Part shown: positions 32,948 to 46,290 of the stretch, piece after piece | How positions within the stretch are numbered: the first letter of the stretch is position 1 | Layout of the letters: each line of letters begins with the position of its first letter | DNA from: Symsagittifera roscoffensis | Lineage: Eukaryota; Xenacoelomorpha; Acoela; Convolutidae | Assembly (NCBI RefSeq): GCF_963678635.1 | Contig: NC_087070.1 | Coordinates: 47,413,467-47,477,466 of the forward strand | Direction: 5' to 3' | DNA length: 64,000 bases | Program-made: the position numbers and the translations under genes | The notes under the pieces: generated by a model | What the model saw: the letters and a program-made list of their open reading frames with translations, nothing else | What the model was told of the DNA's origin: nothing | The model's database searches: none

Positions 32948-34066
32948 CTGAAAAGCAAAAAAAAAGTTATTAAAATAAAATTGAAGGGGAGCGGTGGTGA
33001 AGTAGCTAGGTATCCACTGATCTTTTTAAGTATCCCCTTTTTGCAAAAGGGAGAATTTGTTACTAGGAAAACGCTCTGCTGTTGAATAAGCACGTTATAT
33101 TGGCGGAAGTTCGTTTCTAGGTACCATAGGGGGACGGATTAGTTAAAAAGATCTGTCTCCACCTATCAGCTCAAAGGTGACTGGTTCGAGGACCACAATG
33201 ATCCAAGCTCGTTGTTTTAAGGCGCGGCAACATTAAATAGACCGGAAAAAGTATTAATAAAGTTGCATTTATTGCTTAATCAGCTGAACATTGCGGTTTT
33301 CCGCGAAGTCCCGAACAAATCTTAAACTGGACTTTTCCCTTGTGGATAACTTTTTAAAAGTTAAATTGCATCAAAACAAATTCCAGATACAGTTTCAATG
33401 AAAAAATAATCTATTCACGTTTTTACGGTATTTAAAAATACAAAAAACACCAAAAGTTATCAGACATCATTCATTTTTCCTAATAACCCCCACCTCTCAG
33501 CCAGATAAACTAAAGTTTGCCATTTTGCCAAACTTGTTCATTCAAAATGCTTTTAAGCCATTATTTGACTCGGGTTCGAATTTTCGGAGAGTTTGAGGCG
33601 TAACTATACCAGTTGCTATGTTTTTACTTTATACTATTCGATTATTTCTGCACATCTCTACTTAGAAACTTCAAATACTATTTTTATTTGATCTGAGTGA
33701 TTCAGAAAAAGATCATAATTGAAAACTCATAAAGCTTCAATGTGATATTTCGGATTATTTAAAAATCGAAAAAAAAATGAATCATAGAGCATACTGAATA
33801 TCACAAGACACTTCTAATAGCGTCAGTTACAATATTTGATGAAAAAATTCCCAGCGAATGAAGCCTATCAAAGTTCAATTGCACTCACTGCAAACTCAAA
33901 AAACGCTCTGCACGCTTACTTGTTTTGGTTTTGCACGTAAAGCTTCAAGGTTTCAAATGATTCCTGTTTTCTTTCCCTAGAAGCATTTTCCGGCAGCAAT
34001 TCGCAAACACTAAGCAAATTTCACAAAAAAAAAACAAACCTGATTGGATTAGGGTGAAGCTCTGAA
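32948..34066. other. No gene seen
   Basis: AT-rich. The upstream exon(s) of the FGF-like gene should lie here or beyond, but I could not identify one with both a Met and a fitting donor phase. The box B-like GGTTCGAGGACC at about 33182 is isolated. Confidence 0.35.
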
Positions 34067-34512
34067 TGTTCCGACTGCCTTTTAAGGTATATTAAAAAGT
34101 TTTTGATAAATATAATTTCTTTTGATTTAAGAAAATAAAAGTTGATAACTTGTCAAATAAGATGAATCAAAACTTTCTTCCTGATTTTGATTGAAATTTT
34201 TCTCCCATCACGCTATACTAAACACAAAATGATGTTATTAGCATTTAGCTTCATTAAGTCCAAATGGTTTGCCTCAATTCAATTCTGAACAATTTTTCAG
34301 CCAGATTAAATCACCGCTTACGCGTTACAAGCACGAATTAATTCGCGAGTTTTTTGTCACAAATTGGCAATTTTCCAAGCATATAATTTTATTAAATTTG
34401 CCAACAAAAGCAATTAAGTTAAATACTTTGTTACACTTGAGTTCAGAAAGTCAGAGCCCTTAAGATGATGTAACCTTCGGTCAGAGTACTTCGTTTAAGA
34501 ATGAACGGAACA
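34067..34512 (+). mobile_element. TGTTCCGACT MITE family, copy 1
   Basis: Starts TGTTCCGACTGCCTTTTAAGG and ends near AACGGAACA. It contains the family core ATCACCGCTTACGCGTT and GTCACAAATTGGC. It is diverged from the three copies at 38-40 kb. Confidence 0.65.
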
Positions 34513-35340
34513 GTAATACTCGAATGATGCTTACCCGCATCCAGTTTCAAGCGTTAGTAATCGATTTGAATATGAATTTAGTACCAATTTTACAAAAATT
34601 GAGAAAAAATTGATTTGATTCAATTGATAATTTATTATAATTCTTCTTTTTGAAATCAAATAAAATCAATTATAATACATAATAATCGATTACGATCGAT
34701 TATTTTTATCCGAAATTCTAACTTATTGATTTTGCAGAAAAAACCATTATGGTCAATTGTTTGCATAATGGATTATATATCGTTTAAACATTCAAAGTTG
34801 GCGCTTATAATTAATTATAAACTTGATAATAGTACAATTATAATTGTAACATAATCGATTATTTTCTGTTTTTACTGAGTGAGGGTGAGCAAGTTTGGAC
34901 TAAACAAACCGCTTGATTTAGGGTTCATCGCATAGAGTTTTTCAGATATTTAAGTCAAACTTTTTAAAATTGGAAAATTATCATCTAATTTACTAGCTTA
35001 CAAAACTCAGCAAAAAATTAAGAGTTGGATAATTTACAATAGTGAGAATTGATATCACGTTTTGCTTTTTTTCGTTCCAATTTGATTTGATATGAGTAAT
35101 TTACTTCGCTTTTAACCAGCGCTTACTCTTTATCAATTAATGGGCATTCAGCTAGACAAACCTATCTAACATTTTCTTCAGTTTAAAAATGGTCCAATTT
35201 TTCCGCGAGTAGTCTGTCTGGTAGGTCTCAAAACAATTGTCAAAAACATAACTTGTCTGAAATATTGTAATTCTAATCACAACCGAAAAGTCTTCAATGG
35301 TCTCCAATCGAACCATTTTTCCGCGCTCACAGCTTAAACC
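34513..35340. other. AT-rich, TAATCGATTA cluster
   Basis: Several AATCGATTA/ATAATCGATTAT palindromic motifs occur at 34550-34870. Similar clusters lie at 29300-29500, 52270-52780 and 54890-55400. No gene. Confidence 0.4.
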
Positions 35341-35775
35341 GAAACAATGCAGTTTAGAGACGCGCGCCGGCTCAGCCGAGCATGCTCGGGGAGCTCGAAG
35401 CGAAAACTGTCGGCCGCGGCGGCTCAGCCAGCTGAAATCATCCTTGATCCTCGTTTTCTTACTTTTTTTAAAACGGACTCTGAAACATTTTTATTAGTCA
35501 TGTGCGTCTTTATCAAGCAGCGCATAATTTTCATGATCAAAAATAAGTGTTTGAAATTAGTGGCTGGTAACTGTGATTGTATTTACACATAGTTAACGAA
35601 TTAGAGCGTTGGTTAACTCATTAGAATAATAGCTGACACAATACAGTAGCTGGCTCTTTACTGTATTACTCACGAAATAATACAGCCGAGGCTGGCGATG
35701 TGTGTATTGCATGGCGGCGGAGTGTTACTTTGAACTCCGGCGGCGGCGGCTGAGCCGGCTAGCGCGCACCTCTAC
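35341..35775. repeat. GC-rich inverted-repeat element
   Basis: The ends are GC-rich in an otherwise AT-rich region and partly inverted: left ACGCGCGCCGGCTCAGCCG (35361-35380), right CGGCTGAGCCGGCTAGCGCGC (35747-35767). The middle is AT-rich. It is probably a non-autonomous element; no clear target duplication. Confidence 0.45.
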
Positions 35776-38122
35776 TACTATTCCCAATTAATTTATGTTT
35801 GTGAGTTGTCGTTTTCCTTCAATTTTGCAAGTTATCTTTGTTACCATTTTCGCAGTACTTAAATTTGAACCTAGAATTAAGGTTTTTTTTTGGAAATTTC
35901 TATTGTTTTTTCCAATCGTCACTGGTCGAATCTATGATATTTTGCTTCAATTAAGATGCTTGGCAAGCAAAAGGTCAAATAAAAACAGATTACGTAGAAT
36001 GACAAAAGAGAAGAAAAAAAACAAAAAAAGAGGTCAAAAAAGGAAAAAGCCAAAAATGTTATCATTTCAAAAATTACTCATTTTTCAAAAAAAAATTTGC
36101 GGTTTAAATTCAAATTAGAAAACGATGATCAATTGAGCGATCCCCCCATAATGACCAATTGAGCTATCTCCCCTATTAAAATGAGTGAAACGCTCCAAAA
36201 AACATTTACAAAACCAAGGAGATGGCTGCTGTATTCATAACTTGACGTACTGAAGTTTATTGTATATAAGTTTTAAAAAAATTTCTATCTGAATACCGAA
36301 AACGTAAAAGCATTCTTAATTCACGACAGAAAAAAGTCGGCTTCAAATGCATCAACTTCAGTTTTTTTTTTTCACTCTCAAAGTACTTTTTGAAGTTCGT
36401 TATTGTGAATTTTGGTGTTCCACATTCGTTGGAGAATCTGGCTCATGATTTTATAATAGTAAACTACTTTCAAGTTATTATGAACACTCCTCAAGTGCCC
36501 CCCCCCCCCACCCCACCCACAACCACCACGCTAGTATGGGGAGGGTGGATTGCTCAATTGATCCGAATATGATTATGGGTTTGGTCAATTAGGCCTCAAT
36601 CGTTTAAATTGTGACAGAAAACTTCGACAAACAAAAATCTGATTGACAGCTGTGAAGATTGATTCTGCTGTGTCGTTTTGCGAACTATATCATGGGTAAC
36701 ATGAAAATCAATACTTTTGTCTCTTTCTGTTTGGTATGGCCATTTCCCGAGTAGACTCGACGACTTTAGCTTTCTTTTTTAATTAGTGGTTGCTGAAAAA
36801 TAAACAACAGAACTTCACGTGTACCACTGACAAACACAGCGGCAATTTGAAAATCTAGCCGCAAGCTTTAATTACTTATCTTTTCACAAAGCATGAAAAA
36901 CGATTATCGTTGTATTTTATGACTGTGCTGTTTATAAACTATAAGTCTGCATCTTATGAATTTTTTGAACCATCTGTGAAGTTTTCGCCTGATTTGGCGT
37001 GATGATACAATTCAATGATTTGATTTGAAGATTTAGCCTCTGAGCTGATTTATCTGTTAAACGCCTTTCAGAAATCACTTCACGATTATAAGAGCTCTTA
37101 TGGAATAAGTGGAATATTGTACATTAACTATAAAAATGTCTTGTTATGTACTGAGAAGCGCAGAAGACCATTAAGAAGCCATTAATGGCTAATAATGGCC
37201 CATTTAGCTCAGTGATATAAGATGATAAACTGTCATTTTTATTTTACTTAAAGATACGTTAGTCTCAATCTTAATTCTGGCCAGTTTTTCTAAGACAGAG
37301 CAAAATGCCATCGGTATTTCTTATCAAAACATCATTTAAAATCGGGTACAGTTTTCAAAGCGGTTCTATCACTTCTAAAACTAACATATACCGACTCGCC
37401 GCCTAGAAGTATGTATAAATTGGTAGACAAAAAACTTTTAACAGCAATTCCTTGTTTTTTGTTATACGCATATTTTTACGGACATATGAATAAATTTTTC
37501 AGTGGACTAAAAAAAACGAAAGTGCGAGGTAGTTTTTGCTTCACGTCAATCATCCAAAATCGTTCTTCGAACTTAACTGGTTCTTATAAGACGTGACTGC
37601 TAAGATTTATTATTTTCTTCAGAGGAGAAGGATGGGTTTTCTAAGAAATATTCAAATATTTTATAAAACTTTGTTAGATCTAATGAAAGCATTTATTTGA
37701 ACGCTTCGAACAGCAAACCGACCAATTAAGGCCGAAACATGTGCGCCGCATGCATATTGTGAAAAATGAATCCACAAATGCCTTTACTGGATGCATTTTT
37801 GAAAGTTTTGTTCTGGAAATATCCCTGTCAAAATTTTAGTATTTTCTGTCATCGAGAAACGCAGAAAAATAAAAGCTCATCTTTGATTGGTCGAGAATAA
37901 ACCAAATATAGAAAAAAGTGAACACACAAGAAAACTTTGAAAAGAAAATAAAAAAGTAAAATCTAAATTCATCTTAAATCAAAAAAACCTAAAATCTTAA
38001 GAATAGTGACCTTGAACAGAAGTAGTGATCAAGGCCATCCTTGCCTCTAAAGGCTTGGAGAGAGCACTGATTGCCCCGAAAAGAGGAGAAGTTTTTCAGC
38101 CTAATGTTCATCTGCCATTTAT
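35776..38122. other. No gene seen
   Basis: AT-rich intergenic or intronic DNA with homopolymer runs (C run at about 36500). The plus ORF 35795-36118 ends in Lys-only low complexity and is not supported as a gene. Confidence 0.35.
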
Positions 38123-38632
38123 TGTTCCGACTTTTGATACGAAGGTAACGGAATATTTGTGCTCGGGTGGGTTTTTTTTCTCTTCAGACAAATTTCGACT
38201 TTTTAACTAGCCATTTTTGACAAAAATTTTTTTTATCATTCAAAAGGTATTGTTATCTTGAGCTTAAATTTGAAAAGATATTTTACCTGTGATCATTTTT
38301 CGTAAAGTTATGAGGGTTTAAAGATTGCCATTTTGGCCATTTTGACCAATTTGGGACAATTAACGCGCGATATAATTCGCACTGTTAAGGCGTAAGCGGA
38401 GATATAATCCGTCTTATAATCGTTCCAAAGTGGTTGAAAGAAGCGTATTTGCCATAATTGATTTGTTTTAAGGAACTAAATATATCTTTTTGTACTTTAT
38501 ATGGCGTGTAGGGGGATGATTTTCATTAAAAAAATGTCAAATTTTAGAAGAAAAAAAATTCATTGTTTTATTTCATTTACTTTTTTTATGTTATTACTGC
38601 TGCTCCATAAACCTTAAAAGGCAGTCGGAACA
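38123..38632 (-). mobile_element. TGTTCCGACT MITE family, copy 2 (inverted)
   Basis: Bounded by TGTTCCGACT and AGTCGGAACA. The internal sequence is the reverse complement of copies 3 and 4 (AAATCTCCGCTTACG core, TATCGCGCG, GATCATTTTTCGTAAAGTTA). Confidence 0.8.
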
Positions 38633-39181
38633 GTCTTGTTATTATTTAAGTTTTGTCCAATAAGATTGCTGTCTCATTTCGGCTCTGATAAGTTGATACA
38701 AAACTTACCTACATACTGACTTGTCTATTTAAACTGTTGTCTACTTGATTTTATGTGCGTAAACCTCAAAAGATTTTTCAGGATTGTACTGGACAAAATG
38801 AATTAAAGGTTTTTGTTAAACAGGTTTTTATGTTCACTAAAATAATTTTGAATTAGGGGAATTAAAAAAAACGAGATCAACGAATTAAAAAAAAAATTTC
38901 TCCTCCGCCCAGACTGATGTGTGGGAAATCAATTTTTTTTTCAACTTTGGTTTTAGCCAGTTATTTCAATTAGCAGTATCGCTTTAAAAAAATTTATTTA
39001 AAAAAGTAAATTATGTGATTGTCTTGTCGTACCATTATTAGCAAAAGTACCGTACATCAAAACTTCAGTGAGTCATTTTAACTTGCGAGTTTTGTTCGAA
39101 ATTCATATTTATACAAAATAACAATTGTACTGTTGATCTCAAATTGCAACAAAACTGCACGTATCAGGGCGAGTCCCTGAA

Positions 39182-39670
39182 TGTTTCGACTGCCTTTTAG
39201 GGTCTATGGAGCAGTAAAAGCATGAAAAATTAAATGTAAAAAAGAAAAATATATTTTTTTTTATTTGAGGTTTTTGCGGAAATTATCCCCCACACGCCTT
39301 ATAAAGTACAAAAAGATAGATTTTGCTCCAAGTAACAAATCAATTATGGCAAATAATCTTCCTTCAACCAATTTGGAACGATTTCTGAGACGGAGTAAAA
39401 AATCTCCGCTTACGCGTTAAAGCGCGAAATATATCGCGCGTTAATTGTCCCAAATTAGCCAAAATGGCAATCTTTAAACCCCAATAACTTTACGAAAAAT
39501 GATCACAGGTGAAATATCTTTTCAAGTTTAAGCTCAGGACAACAATAATTTTTGAATAATAAAAAAACCTTCCGTCAAAAATGGCTAGCTAGAAAGACGA
39601 AATTTGTCTGAAGAAAAAAAAACCACCCGAGCACAAATTTTCCGTTACTTTCATTACGAAAGTCGGAACA
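39182..39670 (+). mobile_element. TGTTCCGACT MITE family, copy 3
   Basis: Starts TGTTTCGACTGCCTTTTAGG and ends ACGAAAGTCGGAACA. It is about 490 bp, and with copy 2 forms a large inverted pair around a ~550-bp spacer. Confidence 0.8.
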
Positions 39671-39703
39671 ACAATACTGCTCGTATGAGGGCAAAGACCT
39701 GAT

Positions 39704-40200
39704 TGTTCCGGCTGCCTCTTAAGGTCTATTGAGCAGGAATAACATGACACAAATTAAAGAAAATAAGAAAAAACTTAATTTCTTTTTCTAAAAAAAGTTA
39801 GATTTTTGTTTAAAAATCATCGCCCCACAGGCCATATGGAGTACAAAATGATAGATTTCGCTCCCATTAACAAATCAATTTTGCACAAAAGCTTCTTTTA
39901 CCAATTTGAGACGCTTTACGAGACTGATTAAATCTCCGCTTACGAGTTAATAGCGCGAAAGATATCGCGCTTAATTGTCCCAAATAGGTCGAAATGGCAA
40001 TCTTTAAACCCCCATAACTTTACAAAAAATGATCACCGATAAAATATCTTTTCAAATTTAAGCTCAGGACAACAGTACTTTTTGAATGATATTTAAAAAA
40101 TTCCGTCAAAAATGGCTAGTTAAAAAGTCGAAATTTGTCTGAAGAAAAAACCCAACCCGAGCACAATTGCTCCGTTACTTTCGTTACGATAGTCGGAACA
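39704..40200 (+). mobile_element. TGTTCCGACT MITE family, copy 4
   Basis: Starts TGTTCCGGCTGCCTCTTAAGG and ends ACGATAGTCGGAACA. It is in direct orientation 33 bp after copy 3. No coding capacity. Confidence 0.8.
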
Positions 40201-43200
40201 ATAATTTCGTTGTGGCTTATCTTTTGAATCACAATTCTGATGCTTCGAATATTTTATAATTCTGTTGGAAGAAACACGACTTCTAATTACAATTTGAGTT
40301 TATCTGAATTTTTATGTAAAAGTTTTGAGTTATTAAACTTCTCTACAGCTAAATATTGAATCACTGAGATCAAATCATTTTATTTGACTACCGCAGATTG
40401 TTATCGATGTATCAGTTCATAAGGGGAACTAATGGTTAAATTGTTTACAACATTGAAGCACTTGGCTTATTCATTTTGCCTCAACTCTGTAATTGGATGA
40501 AAAAATTGGCAGCACAATGTGATTCAATGGATTTTTTACTTTATTCAGCTTCTTTTTTAATCGAACAATCGAATATTTTCGGGAGTTTCTAATAGTTTGA
40601 TCAATAATGACCATTCAATTTAAGTAAATATTTGATCACTCCGAAAAATTTATTCAAACGAGGTTTTAAAATATTTGTTTACTTTTTCAAATGTAAACAA
40701 GGATAGCTGTGCAAGTTACTGTGCAAGTAACCCAGAATGGTCAGACCATAGTCTAAATACAAAAAAAAACATTTTTCAAATTAGTGTTGTTTTCCTGCAT
40801 GTGTGATAAAAGGATCTGAACGAAACCCTATAATTTAGTTATAATTGACATTTATAGTAAAACAGGCAAAGTAAACAACAATTTTTGTAGAAAACTGACT
40901 GGAAAATTAAAACAAAATTTTTGACTTTTTGAATGCCAAATTGGCAGTAAAAATCTCCAAAGATTGACTTTATTTGAGTAACACTATAATTTACCGGCTT
41001 AAAGTAAACATAAGCAAACTATTGTAAGCTCAACAGCTCGCTTTAATTTTTAGACTAAAAATCAAAATTAGACAAAAAAACTTCAATTATATATATATAT
41101 ATATATATATCAGTCTGCCCATTCCGATGATTATTTGAGGTACATGAACAAAAAAATAAATAAAAGAACAAAAACATACCCGAATACAAAGTTCCTTTTC
41201 CATTCGCAATGGTCGGAACAAAAGCCCTGTTATGAAAACAAGTATAAACTCTGAAAAAGTTAAACTCAACTTTAAATAACAAAACTCTAGAGACATTATT
41301 ATAATCGATGTCTTCAATCGTATTTGAAAACAAACTCTCATTGCAAAGGGGATACTTTCACTGAGAGAAACACTTATCAGCACTAATAATAAATCTTGGA
41401 GAAACTTCCCAAAAAAGTGCAATTATATCAAACACTAAATTAAAAGCAGTTCTCAGCAATTTTTCTTGGAGCTTTTTGATTAATTTCTTGGTTCTTACTC
41501 GGGCAGTTTTGTTCAAATCAGTCACAAAAATTTCGGTTACTTCTTTCCTTGTTTTTGAAAAAAGTAAGACTATATTGCAAGTTATTGCTCTGTTTCTGTG
41601 TTCTTGTAACTTTTATGTTTCAGTCAAACACAAGGACCGTGTGGAGGTTTTCAGCGGCGTTGTTATTTCCATTTTGTTTAAGGAGCTACATTTTTTCTCT
41701 TGGTCTAAATTATCGCTCTGTACAAATCGACATTTTTTTTTTGAAATATTGTGAATGATAAGTTTAGCAGTTAATGCATAACCTACTATGTGAGTTTTTT
41801 TTTCTGATTAAATTTTTACCTGGTAAATTTTTGACTTTTTTTGGCCAAGGTTTTGCGAAGAAAAAGTAGGCAAATGCATTTTCTGTACTAACCTAAGTTC
41901 CATAGTGATAACTAATAACTAGCATTAACGCAATCTCAGAGCTCCAAACAGTCTTCGTTTGTGTCTTGTGACTTTGATATTATAAATTGCGAAGTTTTTT
42001 AAACTTCATTTTGACTCAAACTGATGAGTCATAAGTTTACTCAAATGAAGTGAACAAAATGGTAAATTTAAGATAAACTACCAATTAAGCTGGGTTTTAA
42101 AGAATTCAAATGAAAATTAACTTTGAAAGGTAGAAGAAAACTTGCAATGTAGACCAAAATTTGCTCTGCAAAAGTTGTTTGTTTTCGTAATGAACATATT
42201 AAATTAAGTAGCTGTTTGAGTACCCAACGTATAATTCTTGTAGACAGAAATTGAAAAATAAATTGGTGATTTGAAAAATTCGAGAAATGCAAATTTTTGC
42301 TGATCAGTCGGTAGAATTTGAATTTGTTGAAAAGATAACAAATAATAATAGATTTATGACAATAAATAACCAACCATAATGCACATAAGAGTTAAATATG
42401 CGTAAGAAAGAACATTTTGACCATTTTTCAATCAAATCATTAAAAATACCTTACAGAACCAAAACAAAAACAACGACCAGTAATTTGGTAAGGTACCTCA
42501 TCGAGATTTTAAGCGCTATCAACTTCACCTCATTTCTAATTCTTATTACTTCGTTGTTTTTATGAAGTCGACGTAATTAACAAAATTGTTTATTTTGAAA
42601 AAATATTAACTTTTTTTATAAATATTTTTAACTGTGATAGGAGGTCAAGCTTGAATTTTGTAACAGAAGGACTGGTAACAGAAAACATGGCGCGCAGATA
42701 AACTTCAAAATGGCAAGCTTGAGGACTGCAGCCGCTCCTACGATACAAAACCACTTGTAAACTTGACACTTTAATAGCCACTGAGGGCTTTGAGATTATA
42801 ATCTGAATTAATATGCCTTTAAGGTTCGCAGGCGGAACATGGCAAAGGATTTGGGACCTCTTACGGTGTTTATAAGATGGGCACTTATTAGTTTGGCGCT
42901 AAACTTGGGCTAATTTCAGTCCGTTTTTATTAACCGGGCCTTCAGCCGCCCCTGATAAAAGAACTAAATCGGCCCAAATGGGATCTAAGAGCCGATAATA
43001 AAGAGATAATGTTTCGGATCGGCGCGATCGGGTTTAAAATGGAAGCGTTTTGGGATTGTTGGGATTGTAACTTAAGTGAATTAAGCTAAGTGGTCTGTTT
43101 TTCGCCCAAAACCACCGAAGAGACAAATTTCTACTCTTTATTCCAGTGACATGTCCATTAATGATAAACGAAGACGCCCATATAAAAAATACTTATCAGA

Positions 43201-44645
43201 TAAAATGAATTATAAAAATTTAAAAAACAAACTTGATTGCGCAAAAAATTGCTAAAATATAAAATTTGTTCTGTAACTAGTGAGTTGTTAACCAACAACG
43301 ACAAAAAAGCAGATTTTTATTTGCCTAAAAATTTTGACTAAATTAATAATCTACAAGATTAGTTAAAATCTCGCAAGTTTTTGGCATACAGTGGTATTCA
43401 AGTTTTTACAGCAGATTGGCATTTTCATGACAACTCGAAATTTGCTTGTAAGTTTTTAAAAAAATTTATTTAGTTTTTTTTTCTCAAAGCTTCACCATTT
43501 TTGCAATTACCAACAAGCCGAACCTCTTCGGATGTGAGATTAATTCATTGTAAGCTTAAATAGGGGTTGGGCGTATGCGCACAAAGCGATTGCTTGTAGC
43601 CATTTGTCAAGTGTTAAACATTCATACAACATATATAGCTGCTGTGCTCTATCTGGAGCCAATACAACCATCCGATGGAATGGTGATTCGAAACCAGTTC
43701 AAATAACCGAATTCATGCAGTAATTTTGAAACTGATGCGCCATTAAATTGGCAAACATAAGATATCTTTTTTACTTGACGAAAGCGTCGCTTATGCTTTA
43801 TCGTTAAATTAGTGCTTAATAGGGGTGGATATTGATAGTTAGTAGGCTCTATATGGGGCTGTTGTTTTAAGGAAGAAGGCCACATTGGGGGGGGGGGGTA
43901 AAAGGGTCCCAAAACTCTACTTCTTCCATGTGTGCTCTCATGATGTTTGCGCTTTTTTCCAATCTTTCGAATGTCTGCACAAAATTAGAGTTTTCGGAAG
44001 TTTGAGCTATCGGATGTTCGAACCTTACCCAAATTATCTTAAGCTCTTAATCGCTTGTCAAATGTGTGGCCAAGGCGCCTTTTATTAAAAGTGTCAAAGG
44101 CGCGGTAAGTTTGCAACACCACTTCCGGATTTATGCTAATAGCAGTCTAATTTGGACGATTAGAAGCCGACAGTTTTTAAGGAGAGGAGACACGGGCAAT
44201 TTTCATGCCCGATGGACCAAAAGGGGCAAAAATTCTCAACCATCAATGCCCTTTAAACTGTCCAAAGCGGTCTGATTTTATCGCTTATAGGGATTAAGTT
44301 TATGACTAAGGAAAATTGATTGGCTGACAAAATTTTCGCCCATTTGGTCACTGGTGCATGAGGGGATCCCGAAGAACGATTTTTTCAAAAGTCTTGAGAA
44401 AAATCATCACCAGTTCGCATTTTACTCTAACACGAAATTTCTATGCTAAAAAATTGCTTATTACAAACGTTGGATAAATTCAACATTCATTCCAGTTAAG
44501 GTTACTGAAGTTTTTGTTCTCAAATTATGATTTGAGCACATTTTCGGAAATTTTTGTTCTCAAATTATGATGTAAATAAAACAATAGAAAAACTCAGTCT
44601 AGCGACGATCAATACTTAATGCCTTTCATCTCTCATAAAGGCATT
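40201..44645. other. No gene supported
   Basis: AT-rich. It contains a (TA)n tract at 41088-41110 and a G run at about 43885. Short ORFs are shadows or low complexity. 42820-43060 is slightly GC-richer, without a clear exon. Confidence 0.35.
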
Positions 44646-45060
44646 TGTTTAAATTCAATTGCTGGTATATAATTTCCGGCAGCAATACTCCAAAGCTTGA
44701 TTTTCACTCAAAAAACAAACAAATTCTAGAACTTGCCAACATCCCAGAAGTGTAGCTAAATAAGGTCTTTTTAGTGCTTCATTAGTATGCAAGAAGCGCA
44801 GCTGTTTAGCAAAATAAAGTTTTTTTAGTGATTGCTCAGATTTCGGAAAATCAAAATGATCAATCTACAAAAAAAAACTATGACACAAGTCTGAACTAAG
44901 CGGTTTTTGTTTGAACTGAACACAGTCCTTCTTGTCATAGGTTTATTTTGTAGATCGATCATATTGATTTTCCGAGGTCTAATGAAGCATTAAAAAGACC
45001 ATTTTTTGCTAAATTTTATGCTGCTTGCAAAAATTTGAGAAAATATCCAAAAAAAAATTT
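44646..45060 (+). repeat. Foldback repeat, copy A
   Basis: Starts TGTTTAAATTCAATTGCTGG and ends GAAAATATCC. It contains inverted arms (GGAAAATCAAAATGATCAATC versus GATCGATCATATTGATTTTCC). It matches 45765-46180 closely. Confidence 0.85.
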
Positions 45061-45307
45061 TAAAATGTTTTTCGGACAGTTAATACAAAAAGACAATGTT
45101 TTGACGCGTGCTCTACCAAAGCCGCGCCGGATTCTCAACTGGTATATTAATGCAGATTTGAAAACTCGAGAAAGGACTTTTCTAACACTTACGGTAGTCG
45201 GCGAACCCTGAACAATTCCTGGTGAGAGTTGATTGCACACACTTCATTCGAAATAGTTAATTACACAAAAAAGCGTGTACAATCAATCTCTTGCACGGGT
45301 GGTTCAG

Positions 45308-45485
45308 GATTATCTCAAGAGCGCAGCACTTTTTAGTCTTCCAGGACAACCTAATCGTCTATGCAACAACAAAAAAACAAGACGAAACGCGTATGCTGGC
45401 AACCAGCGGAAGAATCGTAGAAAAAAAATTCACTATCAAGGAAGCAAAGTCGAGTTGGAAACCATTTATGATAGTTTTTCGTTTC
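45308..45485 (+). CDS. Candidate internal exon, unknown protein
   Basis: 178 nt between acceptor GGTTCAG|GATTATC and donor CGTTTC|GTATAA. In phase 1 it is open for 59 codons with a beta-strand-like pattern (HFLVFQDNLIVYATTKKQ, FMIVFRF). No family recognised. It sits between two copies of a foldback repeat and could be chance. Confidence 0.22.
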
Positions 45486-45764
45486 GTATAATCAGTATCA
45501 GTATGAGCAGCAATACGCAGATGTCGCGAAAAACGCGAGGCTCCAGTTGTTTTTTATTGTAAGACGGTCGGAACACTTTTAGCTTAGAAGCAATTCCACT
45601 CAAAAATTATGTCTTAAGCGTTTCGCAAATTTTCGTTGCCCCAGACGGAGAGATGCTTAAAACAGCAAAAACCAGTATAATTGCATGTGCTAGTGCGTTG
45701 ACAAGCTTCGCTTATAAACTGAACTTTTTACTAGGAGAGCAAATAAAAATGCTCTAATTATACT

Positions 45765-46180
45765 TGTTTAAATTCAATTGCTGGTATATAATTTCCGGCA
45801 GCAATGCCAAAAACTCAAAAGCTTGATTTTCACTCAAAAAACAAACAAATTCTAGAACTTGCAAACAGGCCAGAAGTGTAACTAAATGAGAATTTTTCAG
45901 TGCTTCATTAGATTGCAAGAAGCGCAGCTTTTTAGCAAAATAAAGTTTTTTAGTGATTGCTCAGATTTCGGAAAATCAAAATGATCAATCTACAAAAAAA
46001 ACAATGAAACAAGTCTGAACAAAGCAGTTTTTGTTTGAACTGAACACAGTCCTTCTTGTCATAGGTTTATTTTGTAGATCGATCATATTGATTTTCCGAG
46101 ATCTAATGAAGCACTCAAAAGACCATTTTTTGCTAAATTTTATGCTGCTTGCAAAAATTTGAGAAAATATCCAAAAAAAA
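45765..46180 (+). repeat. Foldback repeat, copy B
   Basis: Direct copy of 44646-45060 with small indels, 1.1 kb away, with the same internal inverted arms. Confidence 0.85.
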
Positions 46181-46228
46181 GATTTTTAAAGGAGAAGGAA
46201 AAAAACAGTACTTTACAAAACAAAAATC

Positions 46229-46290
46229 ATATTAAGTCCTACCTTCTATTGGCAAGCTCGCAACACGTTGGCGCGACTTATGCGGTCACT
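46229..46290 (-). repeat. GCGAAGCGGC repeat, partial copy 3
   Basis: The minus strand gives GTGTTGCGAGCTTGCCAATAGAAGGTAGGAC-type sequence, the start of copies 1 and 4 only. The palindromic part is missing. Confidence 0.6.

Noticed and set aside
35795-36118. 107-codon plus ORF with hydrophobic start and Lys-rich end
   Set aside because: Low complexity in an A/T-rich stretch. No splice signals, no family.
41055-41422. Hydrophobic minus ORFs of 92 and 111 codons
   Set aside because: They read through a (TA)n tract and AT-rich DNA; not a gene.
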